Of a stretch of 43,487 nucleotides of DNA, positions 16,453 to 25,209 are shown in pieces. Source of the DNA: Methanomassiliicoccus sp. (GTDB lineage Archaea > Thermoplasmatota > Thermoplasmata > Methanomassiliicoccales > Methanomassiliicoccaceae). The translations under genes were made by a program, and so were the position numbers. Location of the stretch: NCBI GenBank assembly GCA_018262895.1, contig JADFDJ010000017.1, forward strand, positions 1 to 43,487, written 5' to 3'. The notes beneath the pieces are model-generated. The model was not told where the DNA came from. It searched no databases and worked only from the letters and a program-made list of their open reading frames with translations. The stretch's first letter is position 1. Each line of letters opens with the position of its first letter.

Positions 16453-17141
16453 TGTTGAGGAAGGTCATCCCAGAGCACCTGCTCCTTTCAGCCTTGGCCT
16501 CTGCGATAATGCTATCATTCGCCCTGGTCGGTACAGCCAGCAGTAATGACCTCACACCAATCGAGCGGATGGTAGTGGTCTCGGCCTTTATCATGATCTG
16601 CACCCTCGGAATGCTTTCCGCCCTGGATCTTGTAAGCTTCGCGAGGGGAAAGGAGCAGCTGATCCCGAGGGAGCGGGGCCGAGCCCGTTCTGGACCCATG
16701 CGTGTGGGTCACCATCCTGATTGCGAGGGCTTCAGAGGTCACACCATTGGCCTTCGAGGCAGGACATACTGCTGTGGCTGCCTAAGCCTGGCTTTCGGTT
16801 CCGGTATCGCCATCTGCCTTATGGCCATGCTGATGCTATTTACCAACATCGCCCCGACAAACGGCCCGTACCTGGTCCTTCTCGGCCTCCTGATCGTGGC
16901 CATTTCCTTCTTGGAGGCCTGGGTCCATCGCCAAAGATGGACCCATATCCTTGCGAACGTCCTATTACCCGTCGGCTTCATGCTGATGACCATAGGCGTG
17001 ACCGTGGCCACGGGCGATGGTGCTCTGGGGCTGGTCGCTGTCCTAATCTCCATATTGTTTATGGACACGAGGATATCGATCTCACGATGGAAGCATGAGG
17101 ATATATGCAGAAGATGCTGCCGGGAATGCAAGGCCTACTGA
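16452..17141 (+). CDS. Membrane protein with His/Cys metal-site motif
   Basis: The 229-residue protein has about six membrane segments. A loop near residues 86-115 carries [15 protein letters not shown] followed by [11 protein letters not shown]. This H-x3-C...H...CxxC pattern resembles the metal-binding core of DUF2085-type membrane proteins. The tail ends with the Cys-rich [16 protein letters not shown] overlaps the TGA of the radical SAM gene by one base, so the two are cotranscribed and probably coupled. The function is unknown; a partner or membrane anchor for the upstream enzyme is one possibility. The last 7 bases overlap the convergent gene. Confidence 0.7.
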   Translation: MLRKVIPEHLLLSALASAIMLSFALVGTASSNDLTPIERMVVVSAFIMICTLGMLSALDLVSFARGKEQLIPRERGRARSGPMRVGHHPDCEGFRGHTIGLRGRTYCCGCLSLAFGSGIAICLMAMLMLFTNIAPTNGPYLVLLGLLIVAISFLEAWVHRQRWTHILANVLLPVGFMLMTIGVTVATGDGALGLVAVLISILFMDTRISISRWKHEDICRRCCRECKAY

Positions 17142-17476
17142 CGTCTCGACCCCTTGATGATAATGTTGATGCCAGCAGCCAGGATGGCTATGCCGATAAC
17201 CACTGCGAAGACCCATCCCCATTCGAAACTATAGACCCAATCGGGTAGGCCCGATATCTTCTTGACCCCGAACTCGAAGATGAACCACAGGCCGATGAGG
17301 ATGATGATAGTTCCCCAGAATAGTATCCCGACCCTGCTGCGGCCAGAGCACTCCTCCTCGCAGCGGTCATCGCACTCTTTCTCCCTTCGCTGTCCCGTTG
17401 CCAAACTGGCACCGCAGCTGTTGCAGAAAATGGAATCCTCAGGGTTCTGTTTTCCACAGCGGGGACAATAAACCAT
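17135..17476 (-). CDS. Zinc ribbon protein with two membrane segments
   Basis: The 113-residue protein starts with a zinc ribbon ([20 protein letters not shown]), followed by a Cys/Asp/Glu-rich linker and two membrane helices separated by a tryptophan-rich loop. This layout is common in archaeal small membrane proteins of unknown role. Two further cysteines in the linker ([10 protein letters not shown]) may add a metal site. Its 3' end overlaps the convergent upstream gene by 7 bases. Confidence 0.8.
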   Translation of the reverse strand: MVYCPRCGKQNPEDSIFCNSCGASLATGQRREKECDDRCEEECSGRSRVGILFWGTIIILIGLWFIFEFGVKKISGLPDWVYSFEWGWVFAVVIGIAILAAGINIIIKGSRRQ

Positions 17477-17658
17477 GACATGTTCTTATTCCAGCTCATC
17501 ATTAATAATTGTTGTCAGGACGGTCATAACATATCGTGCGTGAAGTACGATCGCGTGACGCGGTATATTGCTATGGAAAGTGAGGGTCGGTCCAGAGAGC
17601 AAAACGCTCTAGCCCAAAGCGGTCTTCGTCCGAACCGATCCTGATGTTGGAAACGATC

Positions 17659-17681
17659 AAGGACCCTAGCCGAGGGTCCTT
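17659..17681 (-). terminator. Hairpin spanning the stop codon of the TspO-like gene
   Basis: AAGGACCC and GGGTCCTT form a perfect 8-bp stem around a 7-base loop that contains the TAG stop (17668-17666). No run of T follows on the coding strand, so it is not a classical bacterial terminator. It may protect or end the mRNA. Confidence 0.45.
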
Positions 17682-18445
17682 GTTCCCTTTATCACTGAAT
17701 AGACCACGCTCGCTACCATCGCGGCCGCTACGACCGCTGCGCTCCCCCATGTGATCATGACGATGTTCTGATCGGCACCCTGCTCGGCAGCGATGCCGAT
17801 GAAGGCCCAGATGATTACCAGACTGTAGGCGATGTCCCTTCTTGTAACCGCGACCAGGACCGCGATGGCTAGCGCGATCACTATGATGATGGTGGCCCAG
17901 GTCTCGGGAGCGATGCCGAAGCCGTCCCAATCGACGAACACCAGCATGCTTGCCACGTTGGCGATGGTGGCGATGGTTATCCATCCAAGGTACGTGCTGA
18001 AGGGTAGATGGACCGCAAGCCTCTCGGCAACTGCTACCTTGCCCCTTCCAACATCCAAACGCAGGTACATGGCGATCAGCGATCCCAGGAGAAGGAACAT
18101 GATGAGGACAGAGAGAGGTAGCTGCTCGTACTGCCACGCGAAGAGCCATACTATGTTCAGTATGCTGCTGAGCACGAAGAGCCATCCGATCTGCTTCTGG
18201 AACGCCTTCCCCTGCTGCGAAGGCAGCATCTGGTAGATGACAAAGACCGCCAGCAGGAAATATATGATGCCCCAGATGGCGAACACATAGCCCGCAGGCG
18301 TTATCAGCGTGTGGTTAGCGTCGGACACTTCCGCCGTCACCTGCCCACCAATGAGAGTGGTGCTCCCGGCAAGGCCGTTCACTGCGACCATCAGTATGAA
18401 CGCGGCGACGTTGGACAGATTCAACAATGGAGGTCGATAAGCCAT
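17666..18445 (-). CDS. TspO/MBR-related tryptophan-rich membrane protein
   Basis: The 259-residue protein has about seven membrane segments. The stretch LITPAGYVFAIWGIIYFLLAVFV is characteristic of the extended TspO-related group, and LNIVWLFAWQYEQ resembles the TspO core with its conserved tryptophans. TspO proteins bind porphyrins or cholesterol in other organisms; the longer 7-TM relatives have no firm role. ATG 18445 is preferred over 18487 because it follows GGGGGAAAGG and lies about 30 bases after a TATA-like CTTAAATATG. A stop-codon hairpin ends it. Confidence 0.7.
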   Translation of the reverse strand: MAYRPPLLNLSNVAAFILMVAVNGLAGSTTLIGGQVTAEVSDANHTLITPAGYVFAIWGIIYFLLAVFVIYQMLPSQQGKAFQKQIGWLFVLSSILNIVWLFAWQYEQLPLSVLIMFLLLGSLIAMYLRLDVGRGKVAVAERLAVHLPFSTYLGWITIATIANVASMLVFVDWDGFGIAPETWATIIIVIALAIAVLVAVTRRDIAYSLVIIWAFIGIAAEQGADQNIVMITWGSAAVVAAAMVASVVYSVIKGTRTLG

Positions 18446-18630
18446 CCTTTCCCCCAGATTTAATCTGACCTCGACATATTTAAGCAATCATCCATAACCA
18501 GCCCAGTAAAAATAGGAAAAAAGACCATGGGTCCACTATCTGGTTCAAGCCCTTGCGATCAACGCTCAACTAACCGTTCGCCCTGACAGCAGCCAAGGAT
18601 TAAGGGCGCGAATTGCCACTTTATTCATTC

Positions 18631-19359
18631 ATGTATGACGAGATCGGCAGGGAGTTCCAGGAAAGGACCAAGAACAAGCGGGGAGCGCTGGGCGGCAGAC
18701 CGCTTGATTGGAACAACAAACCCCCTACGTACAAGACATACCCCCAGGCGAAGAGCTTTCAGCTGCCGAGACCGCTCCCGAACGTTGTACCATTCGACGA
18801 CGTGATACGTGCAAGGAGGAGCGTCAGGAGCTTCTCGGACGACCCAATTACCCTCGAAGAGCTTTCATACCTGCTGTGGTGCTGCACCGGGATAAGGGAG
18901 GTCCGAGGTGAGCATGCCTTCCGCACCTCTCCCTCGGCGGGCGCCCTGTACCCCATCGAGACCTACGTCGTCATCAACTCCGTCCAGGGTCTGAGTCCCG
19001 GCCTCTACCATTACAATGTAAGGGAGCACAAGCTCGAGATACTGAAGCAAGGAGATCTGGGTGAGGAGGTGGCCCATGCCGCTCTGGAGCAGGACATGTG
19101 TGCCTTCGCCCCTGTCGCGTTCATATGGTCCGCCGTATTCCCCCGCTCCATTTGGAAGTACGGCCAACGTGCCTACAGGTATATCTACCTCGATGCCGGG
19201 CATATAGGCGCCCAGCTGTCCCTGGCAGCCGTCTCCATGGGCCTGGGGACATGCCAGATCGCGGCCACCTTCGATGACGAGATCAACGCATTCCTAGGCG
19301 TGGACGGGGTCCAGGAGGGAGTGGTCTATATGTCCGTGGTCGGTCGCCCCTCGCCATAA
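18631..19359 (+). CDS. SagB-type nitroreductase/dehydrogenase
   Basis: The 242-residue FMN enzyme belongs to the SagB/ThcOx branch of the nitroreductase family. The FMN-binding RARRSVRSF motif, the FRTSPSAGALYPIE segment and the later DAGHIGAQLSLAAVSMGLGTC are diagnostic. SagB enzymes oxidise azolines in some peptide pathways, but most stand-alone copies have unknown substrates, and no YcaO cyclodehydratase is nearby. ATG 18631 is chosen over the TTG at 18613. A TATA-like GGATTAAG about 30 bases upstream suggests a leaderless transcript. Confidence 0.85.
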   Translation: MYDEIGREFQERTKNKRGALGGRPLDWNNKPPTYKTYPQAKSFQLPRPLPNVVPFDDVIRARRSVRSFSDDPITLEELSYLLWCCTGIREVRGEHAFRTSPSAGALYPIETYVVINSVQGLSPGLYHYNVREHKLEILKQGDLGEEVAHAALEQDMCAFAPVAFIWSAVFPRSIWKYGQRAYRYIYLDAGHIGAQLSLAAVSMGLGTCQIAATFDDEINAFLGVDGVQEGVVYMSVVGRPSP

Positions 19360-19512
19360 GTAGTCTTCTTGTCCTGGGCGCGGTTCTCAGCCCCGTACCC
19401 ATCCGCTCTCTATCTTTTCTTAATGGTCAGAGCCTACGAACTCGAGAATAGATAACATTAAGTTTAATAGCTACTATTTACATTAGTAACTAACCTAGTG
19501 AAGGAAGAAGAA

Positions 19513-21096
19513 ATGCCTGTTGACATACCCACACTTCCGAAATCGACCGACGCGTCTAACGAGGGTACAGGGGTGGAACCTTCGAGCTACCCCGGTTCCC
19601 CGGAGGATGATCCACACCCAGAGACAAGCTTTCCCGCTCCGATGAAAAGGGACAAACAGGAACTTCCCCTGATCGCCGTATCTCCACATCGGACCTCGCC
19701 ATCAGGGAGACCTCGTCGTGATCAGCACGAGAGGAGATGGACCATCGTGGCTGTATCTTTGGGTGCGGTGCTTGCCATGATCATGTTCTCCACCATCGTG
19801 CCGTTCTTGTCGCAGAGCTTGGATAATGCCGTGAGCGAGCTCATGGGGACGGACGGCGATGAAGAGCTATCCCCGACATACCCTGCCAACGGGGCCAGCG
19901 TGGCCACTACCACCATTACCCTTTCGTGGGATGCCCAAGCGGATGCCGAATGGTATGATGTGCGCATATCCGACGATAGCTCCATGCCCTCTCCCTCGCT
20001 GTTCACGGCCATCAAGAGCAGCATCGCCATAACTGGATTGGAGATCGGCGCAACATACTACTGGCAGGTCCGTCCGGTGGAGGACGGAAAGCGCGGATCA
20101 TGGAGCGAGGTCTGGTCGTTCACGGTCGGCAGTGCCTCCGGAGCGCCGGTACCAACCTCACCTGTTGATGGGACGGTATTCATCGATGAGCTCCCGGTCC
20201 TGACCTGGACGTCGGTCCCCTACTCATCGGAGTACTGGGTGCAGGTAGCGGCGGACGAGGGCTTCACCACCATCTTGATCGATGTAGAGGTCAGCACCTC
20301 ATCCTATACTATCGACCAGGCCCTGGAGGAGAACGCGACGTACTTCTGGCGTGTGGCCGGAAACGATGACGAGGGGTGGACCGAATGGTCCGTGGTGAGC
20401 AACTTCTTCATCTCCCCTACGACCATCCAGATCCGCCAGGCTTGGACCTTCTATGCGGACGGCAGCGATTGGAGCCTCAGCATCAACGTTTCCGCAGAGG
20501 ACTACTACGAGGCGAAGACCACAACCCGGACGCTCATGTTCAGCGTGAACGAGTACGCTGAGTACGTGACGACAACCGATGCGGTGGTTGTGGAGGTGGC
20601 GGGCATCTTGGCATCCATGGCGGAGAGCAGAAACTATGATGAGTACACCACCGCATGTTTCGTTCTGTCCTTCGTCCAGAACCTCCGCTACACCTCGGAC
20701 GAGGAGACCACGGGATACGAGGACTACCCGCGATACCCCATAGAGACCTTGGTGGATGGGGGTGGTGATTGCGAGGATACCTCTGCCCTGTTCGCATCCA
20801 TAATCCAGAGCGATGCGTTCGGAATGGACGCGGTCCTGGTGAGCCTCAGCACCCCCACCAGCGACGTGGGCCACATGGCCGTGGGGCTGTACCTGGAGGG
20901 CGTTCCCAGTGTGGTGACGTATACCAACGATAGCACCACCTACACCCTGATGGAGAGCGAACTGCTGAGCTGGGAGGTGCGCGCCTATCGTTTCGGTACC
21001 GGCTACAGATACTACTACTGCGAGCCCACGTCGGAGATGCCGATCGGCTGGCCAACGGATATCGAGGACTGGTACTACACCTTGATAGCCTGCTGA
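19513..21096 (+). CDS. Membrane-anchored FN3 / transglutaminase-like protein
   Basis: This protein of about 527 residues has a proline- and charge-rich cytoplasmic N-terminus and one membrane helix near residues 75-97 (WTIVAVSLGAVLAMIMFS). Two fibronectin III-like domains follow. The C-terminus is a transglutaminase/cysteine-protease-like domain with GGGDCEDTSALFASI (Cys about 420) and a later histidine in VGHMAVGLYLEG (about 454). The Cys-His pair suggests an active papain-like fold outside the cell. ATG 19513 follows GAAGGAAGAAG; a GTG at 19498 would add five residues. A TATA-like TTTAATAG lies at 19463-19470. The substrate is unknown. Confidence 0.8.
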   Translation: MPVDIPTLPKSTDASNEGTGVEPSSYPGSPEDDPHPETSFPAPMKRDKQELPLIAVSPHRTSPSGRPRRDQHERRWTIVAVSLGAVLAMIMFSTIVPFLSQSLDNAVSELMGTDGDEELSPTYPANGASVATTTITLSWDAQADAEWYDVRISDDSSMPSPSLFTAIKSSIAITGLEIGATYYWQVRPVEDGKRGSWSEVWSFTVGSASGAPVPTSPVDGTVFIDELPVLTWTSVPYSSEYWVQVAADEGFTTILIDVEVSTSSYTIDQALEENATYFWRVAGNDDEGWTEWSVVSNFFISPTTIQIRQAWTFYADGSDWSLSINVSAEDYYEAKTTTRTLMFSVNEYAEYVTTTDAVVVEVAGILASMAESRNYDEYTTACFVLSFVQNLRYTSDEETTGYEDYPRYPIETLVDGGGDCEDTSALFASIIQSDAFGMDAVLVSLSTPTSDVGHMAVGLYLEGVPSVVTYTNDSTTYTLMESELLSWEVRAYRFGTGYRYYYCEPTSEMPIGWPTDIEDWYYTLIAC

Positions 21097-21125
21097 ACGT
21101 TGATAGGAGACCTCCTTCAAACCCA

Positions 21126-21138
21126 TTTTTTCCTTTTT
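21126..21138 (+). terminator. T-rich probable terminator
   Basis: Two T runs (T6 and T5) separated by CC lie 30 bases after the stop of the FN3 gene. T-rich tracts end archaeal transcripts without a hairpin. The remaining bases up to 21383 hold no gene that I can support. A TATA-like CCTTATTAGG near 21353 probably serves the next gene. Confidence 0.45.
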
Positions 21139-21383
21139 ACACCATGCGGCCCCGGTCGGCCGTGGAAGGTCCCCGAGTTCGATGAACTACCGATAAGCCC
21201 TCTTTTCGCCGGCACGGTCCCCGCCCCTAAAACCTGCTGGAGCACAACATCGCCACAACGCCATCTCAGCCGGGGCATGATGGCACGGACCCCCCCCGAA
21301 ACTGGATGGATCGTGACAATTCCCCGAGGCGGTTTGTTTTGTCCTGTCAAAATCCTTATTAGGAAAGCCTCAATGGTGGGTTC

Positions 21384-22619
21384 GTGAAAGTCAGGGTTGA
21401 GACCTACGGATGCACCATGAACCAAGGGGAGGGAAGGCTTCTGGAGGAGAAGCTGGCATCCCTCGGCCATCAGATCATCGATGATGCTTCCGATGCCGAC
21501 CTGGTCGTTCTCAACACCTGCACGGTCATCAAGGAGACGGAAAGAAGGATGCTCAAGCGCATGGCCGAGCTCAGCGCCCAGCGCAAGGGTCTTGTGGTCA
21601 CAGGGTGCATGGCCTCGATACAGACGGACGAGATAGTCAGGGCGGCTCCCAAAGCGCTCATCATGGCTCCCCGGGACTACCAGCACTTCCCTGGCCTTGT
21701 GGAGGAGCATTTTGGGAGCGGTATCAGCGCCGTGGTGCCCCCTTCCTCCACGACGTTCATCCTCCCCATCGCCCAGGGGTGCATCGGCAGCTGCTCGTAT
21801 TGCATCACGAAGCTGGCCAGGGGCACCCTCAGCAGCTACCCTATGGCCGACTTGATCGCCCAGGCCCGGCACGGCATCGACGAGGGGGCACGTGAGCTGC
21901 TGGTCACCGCCCAGGACACCGCGTGCTACGGCTTTGACCTGGGAACGGACCTACCAGCGCTTCTAGGCTCCCTCACCGAACTCCCTGGTGAGTTCATGGT
22001 CCGGGTGGGCATGATGAACCCGGACAACCTTTCGCGTATCGTCGACCGTCTCCTGCCCGCGTGGACATCGCCCAAGGCGTACCAGTTCCTTCACCTCCCG
22101 GTTCAGAGCGGCAGCCCGGCGATGCTTGAGGCGATGAACCGAGGCTACCTTCCAGAGGACTTCGTTTCCCTGGCGGAGAAGCTCCGCCGGGCGTCGCCCC
22201 GCATGACCCTGGCCACCGACATCATAGTGGGATTCCCTGGCGAGACCGAGGAGGACCACCGAAGCACAGTAGACATGCTCAAGGAGGTCAGGCCCGACAT
22301 CGTCAACGTTACCCGGTTCTCCCCACGGCAGGGTACGCCTGCGGCCCGAGCCCGAAATCAGGTACCGGGCTGGGTGGCCAAGGAGCGCTCCCGGGAGATC
22401 ACCAAGCTGCGGTTCGAGATCTCCCAGGAGATCAATGGGGCCATGATCGGGAGCAGGGAACGTATAACGATCACCGAGGAGGGGAAGGCAGGAACGGTCA
22501 TCGGGCGGACCTCCTCTTACAAGCCGGTGGTGGTGAAGGGCTGGCATCCCATGGGATCGACGATGGAGGTGGAGATCATCAAGAGCGCCGCCACCCACCT
22601 CTTCGGCGAGCCGAGGTGA
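21384..22619 (+). CDS. t6A37 tRNA methylthiotransferase (MtaB/CDKAL1 type)
   Basis: The 411-residue enzyme has three domains. The N-terminal MTTase domain carries cluster cysteines C10 (YGCTMNQ), C46 (NTCTV) and C75 (TGCMAS). The radical SAM core has CIGSCSYC (C133, C137, C140), and a TRAM-like end carries RERITITEEG...GRTSSYKPVVV. This set converts t6A at position 37 of ANN-reading tRNAs to ms2t6A. The archaeal branch with the YGCTMNQGEG start is the e-MtaB/CDKAL1 type rather than MiaB. It starts at GTG 21384, shortly after GGTGGG. The KEOPS gene pcc1, whose complex makes t6A, lies 300 bases downstream. Confidence 0.88.
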   Translation: MKVRVETYGCTMNQGEGRLLEEKLASLGHQIIDDASDADLVVLNTCTVIKETERRMLKRMAELSAQRKGLVVTGCMASIQTDEIVRAAPKALIMAPRDYQHFPGLVEEHFGSGISAVVPPSSTTFILPIAQGCIGSCSYCITKLARGTLSSYPMADLIAQARHGIDEGARELLVTAQDTACYGFDLGTDLPALLGSLTELPGEFMVRVGMMNPDNLSRIVDRLLPAWTSPKAYQFLHLPVQSGSPAMLEAMNRGYLPEDFVSLAEKLRRASPRMTLATDIIVGFPGETEEDHRSTVDMLKEVRPDIVNVTRFSPRQGTPAARARNQVPGWVAKERSREITKLRFEISQEINGAMIGSRERITITEEGKAGTVIGRTSSYKPVVVKGWHPMGSTMEVEIIKSAATHLFGEPR

Positions 22620-22757
22620 ACGTCATAACGCAGCGCCAGCACCATGCTCCTGCGTCACGGAAATGGCAACCTAGAAATATCAAGGCTATATACCTCATTC
22701 AGGCGGCCGGGCCTCAGATGCTGCTGGCATATGGCGCCCGTAAAATAACGCCGACAC

Positions 22758-22833
22758 AGCCCCGTAGTGTAGTGGTCAATCATGCCGGCCTTTGGAGCCA
22801 GCGACGGCAGTTCGAATCTGCCCGGGGCTACCA
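22758..22833 (+). tRNA. tRNA-Gln (anticodon UUG), CCA encoded
   Basis: The sequence folds as a full cloverleaf. The acceptor stem is AGCCCCG/CGGGGCU, the T arm is GGCAG-UUCGAAU-CUGCC, and the anticodon loop is CUUUGGA with UUG at 34-36. The mature part is 22758-22830, with A73 followed by a genomic CCA (22831-22833). The D-stem is short (about three pairs). The anticodon stem CCGGC/GCCAG carries one C28-A42 mismatch. A TATA-like CTATATACC lies about 70 bases upstream. Confidence 0.9.
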
Positions 22834-22933
22834 CCAATTCACTCGCGAGGGGTCATCGATCGTCGTTCCATACATCATCTTCGATGGAGGGAGATGAGCA
22901 AACTTTTTCTTCCACATCCGCTTGGAGGGGACC

Positions 22934-23161
22934 GTGAGCGTCGACTGCCTGATCGAGCTGGACTATGAGGACGAGAGGACGGCGGAGGCCATATTGGCCG
23001 CGATCTCTCCCGACAATGCCCCTTACGCCGAGGCCGAGCGCGTGGGGACCAAGGTCATCGTGCGTTCCAGGTCCAAGACCTGCCCGCAGATGCTCCACAC
23101 CACCGAGGATCTCCTCGCCTGCATCAAGGTGGCCGAGGAGGCCGTGCAGGCGACCAGATGA
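22934..23161 (+). CDS. pcc1: KEOPS complex subunit Pcc1
   Basis: This is a 75-residue small subunit. The pattern matches archaeal Pcc1: strand (VDCLIELDYED), helix (ERTAEAILAAISPDN), then KVIVRSRSKTCPQMLHTTEDLLACIKVAEEAV. Pcc1 forms the dimer core of KEOPS, which with Kae1 makes t6A on tRNA position 37. GTG 22934 is chosen because GGAGGGG ends four bases upstream; a TTG at 22922 overlaps that site. Its stop codon abuts the convergent tgtA stop with no gap. Confidence 0.82.
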   Translation: MSVDCLIELDYEDERTAEAILAAISPDNAPYAEAERVGTKVIVRSRSKTCPQMLHTTEDLLACIKVAEEAVQATR

Positions 23162-25114
23162 TCATTTCTTGATGCCCTCGCGGACCTTCACCGCGATGCC
23201 CGTACGGAAGGAAAGCATCTCATCACGCGTCATCATGGCCCTTCCCAGGGCGACCAGATCATCGTTTCTGTCGACCACCATGACCTCGTCCATGGGGCGG
23301 AGGTCGGGATCACAGCTGTTGACGAAGGCGCAGAAGACGTTCTTGCCCTCGCGGTTGAACGGCACCGCATCATCCTTGACCTCCACGCGCATCCTGGGAG
23401 AGGCGAAACCCCTCCTCAGCCTTGCTGCGCCCGGGGGGCGCAGGGTGAAGAAACCGTCATTCGCCCGCATGGACAGGATATGCTCTCCGTCCACCAGTAC
23501 GTTCCTGATCTTGCCCGTGGTCTCTGATCTCTTGATCTCAATCTTGCCGTCGAGAAGGAGGTCGGCCGCGCCCTTCCCGAACTGGTAGTCGCTGACCGCT
23601 CTCACCCTAGCAATGTCCACATTGAAGGACGGCTCCTTCTGGCACATCATGGCCAGGGTGTCCACGGTGGCCTGCCCGTCCCAGGCCACGCCCAGGCTGT
23701 AGGGGTGCTCGTGGGAGAGGTGCTCCATCTGCTCACGTATGCGCTCCTTGGTCTCGCGGTCGGGGGGCTCGGGGAACAGTGACTGCGCCACGGGATACAT
23801 CTCGTCCAGCTCGATGGGGACTGGCCCGATGGGAGAGGCCACGAAGAAGTGGGCATCGAACTCGTTCAGCACTTCAGCGATCTGCTGCTGGTAGTGCCTC
23901 CCGTAGGGCTTCCCCCCATCCTCGAAGGCCACCATGACCTCCGTGCCCGGGTACTGGTAGCGCTCGAAGAACCGCCTCTCGTAACGGAGGAACGCCGGCC
24001 GGGAGAGGGTCTCGGGACCGGTGTACAGCATGCTGTTGTCCCTGCTGAGAGGCTCGAACCGCTCCAGGAAGTCCTGGTGCCTTGACAGGCGCCTCAGGGC
24101 GCTGAGGAGCGAGGGATGCGCCCGGCACCGCCTCTCCACCATCTCCCAGAGGTCGCCCTCCAGTATGGCGCGCCTCACTCTCTGCACCTCCTCCAGGGAC
24201 GCCCACAGGTTGTGTCGGGCTATGAGCGCGGCCCGGTCCGCCGGCCCCATATCGCAAATCTCCTTGTAGCTGTGTGACTGGCAGGCGGGGCAGTGGCAGT
24301 GGATGTCCTTCATGTCCTGCAGGCTGGCCGTGCCCTCGGGGAACATGAACCGGTCGTCCCGGGCGAACTTGGCGTAGGAAGCGGAGTCGAACATGTCGCA
24401 GCCCAGGAGGGCAGCGAGGGCGAACACCATGGGGTGGCCGGCCCCGAAGAGGTGCACCGGGCGGCTGGGGTCCAAGCCTTTCTTGGAGGCTACGATGACA
24501 TCGACAAGGTCGGCAAAGCGGTACTGCTCCATGAGAGGGACCACCCCTCCGATGGGGTGGACGTCCACGTCCAGAAGCGCGAGCCGGCGGGCGCAGTCCT
24601 CCCGCAGGTCCTCGAACACCGAGCCTTGGACTACACCAGCAAGGAGCATCTTCCCTTTCAAGGACGCCGCCTCCGCGGTGCGGTCCATGGTGACGTCCAC
24701 GGCATGGGCGGTCTTCTCCCTGCTCCAGTCCGGCTCCGTGAAGATATCGAGGACCGTCCCGATGTCCGTGCCGATGTCGCGCTGGAAGTTCACGATGTCC
24801 TCGTTCCTGACCTCCACCTCGCCGTACATGTGCGACTGGAAGGTGCCGGAGTCGGTCATGATCACCCCCGGGAAGTCCAGCATGGCGTGCAGTCCCTCCT
24901 CCCGGGCGCGGGCGTTCAGCTTGGGATCGTTCCTGATGATGTATGAGTTGGTGATGAGGGCGCGGAACCCGAAGGCATCGTACAGCTCGCGGGGAGGCAC
25001 GGTGACAAGCCGCGGGTTGACCACAGGCAGCAGTGCGGGGGTCTCTAGCGGACCGTGAGGTGTATCCAGCCTTCCGATCCGACCAAGACCGTCCCGCCTT
25101 ATGAGCTCGAACAT
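23162..25114 (-). CDS. tgtA: Archaeosine tRNA-guanine(15) transglycosylase
   Basis: The 650-residue archaeal TgtA exchanges guanine-15 in the tRNA D-loop for preQ0, the first step to archaeosine. The nucleophile lies in MTDSGTFQSH (D88). The zinc site is HCHCPACQSHSYKEIC. The C-terminal PUA domain begins near VLVDGEHILSMRANDGF. Full length with the archaeal C1/C2 domains is normal. ATG 25114 begins the standard MFELIRRDGLGRIG. An upstream in-frame ATG at 25282 would cross the divergent promoter. A TATA-like CTTATTAA about 25 bases upstream predicts a leaderless transcript. The gene is tail to tail with pcc1. Confidence 0.92.
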   Translation of the reverse strand: MFELIRRDGLGRIGRLDTPHGPLETPALLPVVNPRLVTVPPRELYDAFGFRALITNSYIIRNDPKLNARAREEGLHAMLDFPGVIMTDSGTFQSHMYGEVEVRNEDIVNFQRDIGTDIGTVLDIFTEPDWSREKTAHAVDVTMDRTAEAASLKGKMLLAGVVQGSVFEDLREDCARRLALLDVDVHPIGGVVPLMEQYRFADLVDVIVASKKGLDPSRPVHLFGAGHPMVFALAALLGCDMFDSASYAKFARDDRFMFPEGTASLQDMKDIHCHCPACQSHSYKEICDMGPADRAALIARHNLWASLEEVQRVRRAILEGDLWEMVERRCRAHPSLLSALRRLSRHQDFLERFEPLSRDNSMLYTGPETLSRPAFLRYERRFFERYQYPGTEVMVAFEDGGKPYGRHYQQQIAEVLNEFDAHFFVASPIGPVPIELDEMYPVAQSLFPEPPDRETKERIREQMEHLSHEHPYSLGVAWDGQATVDTLAMMCQKEPSFNVDIARVRAVSDYQFGKGAADLLLDGKIEIKRSETTGKIRNVLVDGEHILSMRANDGFFTLRPPGAARLRRGFASPRMRVEVKDDAVPFNREGKNVFCAFVNSCDPDLRPMDEVMVVDRNDDLVALGRAMMTRDEMLSFRTGIAVKVREGIKK

Positions 25115-25136
25115 GGGGTTAGGGATGGTGGGTCGG

Positions 25137-25178
25137 TTAATAAGGTTTTTATCTAGTCCCAATGAAAAGGATATATTC
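25137..25178. promoter_or_regulatory. Divergent promoters of tgtA and the surface protein gene
   Basis: Leftward, CTTATTAA (about 25137-25145) serves tgtA. Rightward, GATATATT (about 25170-25177) would start a transcript near 25200, just before the GGAAGAGGG site and ATG at 25210. Confidence 0.45.
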
Positions 25179-25209
25179 GCCCCGACTCCTACGTTCTCGG
25201 AAGAGGGAA

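Noticed and set aside
18631-19359. SagB-like enzyme as part of an azole-peptide pathway
   Set aside because: No YcaO partner or precursor is nearby, and many SagB-type nitroreductases stand alone.
21097-21383. Small gene or RNA between the FN3 protein and the methylthiotransferase
   Set aside because: A short 95-residue frame exists but is low-complexity; only a T-rich terminator and a promoter are supported.
24293-24946. Antisense ORF in tgtA
   Set aside because: It is a shadow of a strongly supported gene, rich in Val/His/Gly with no domain.
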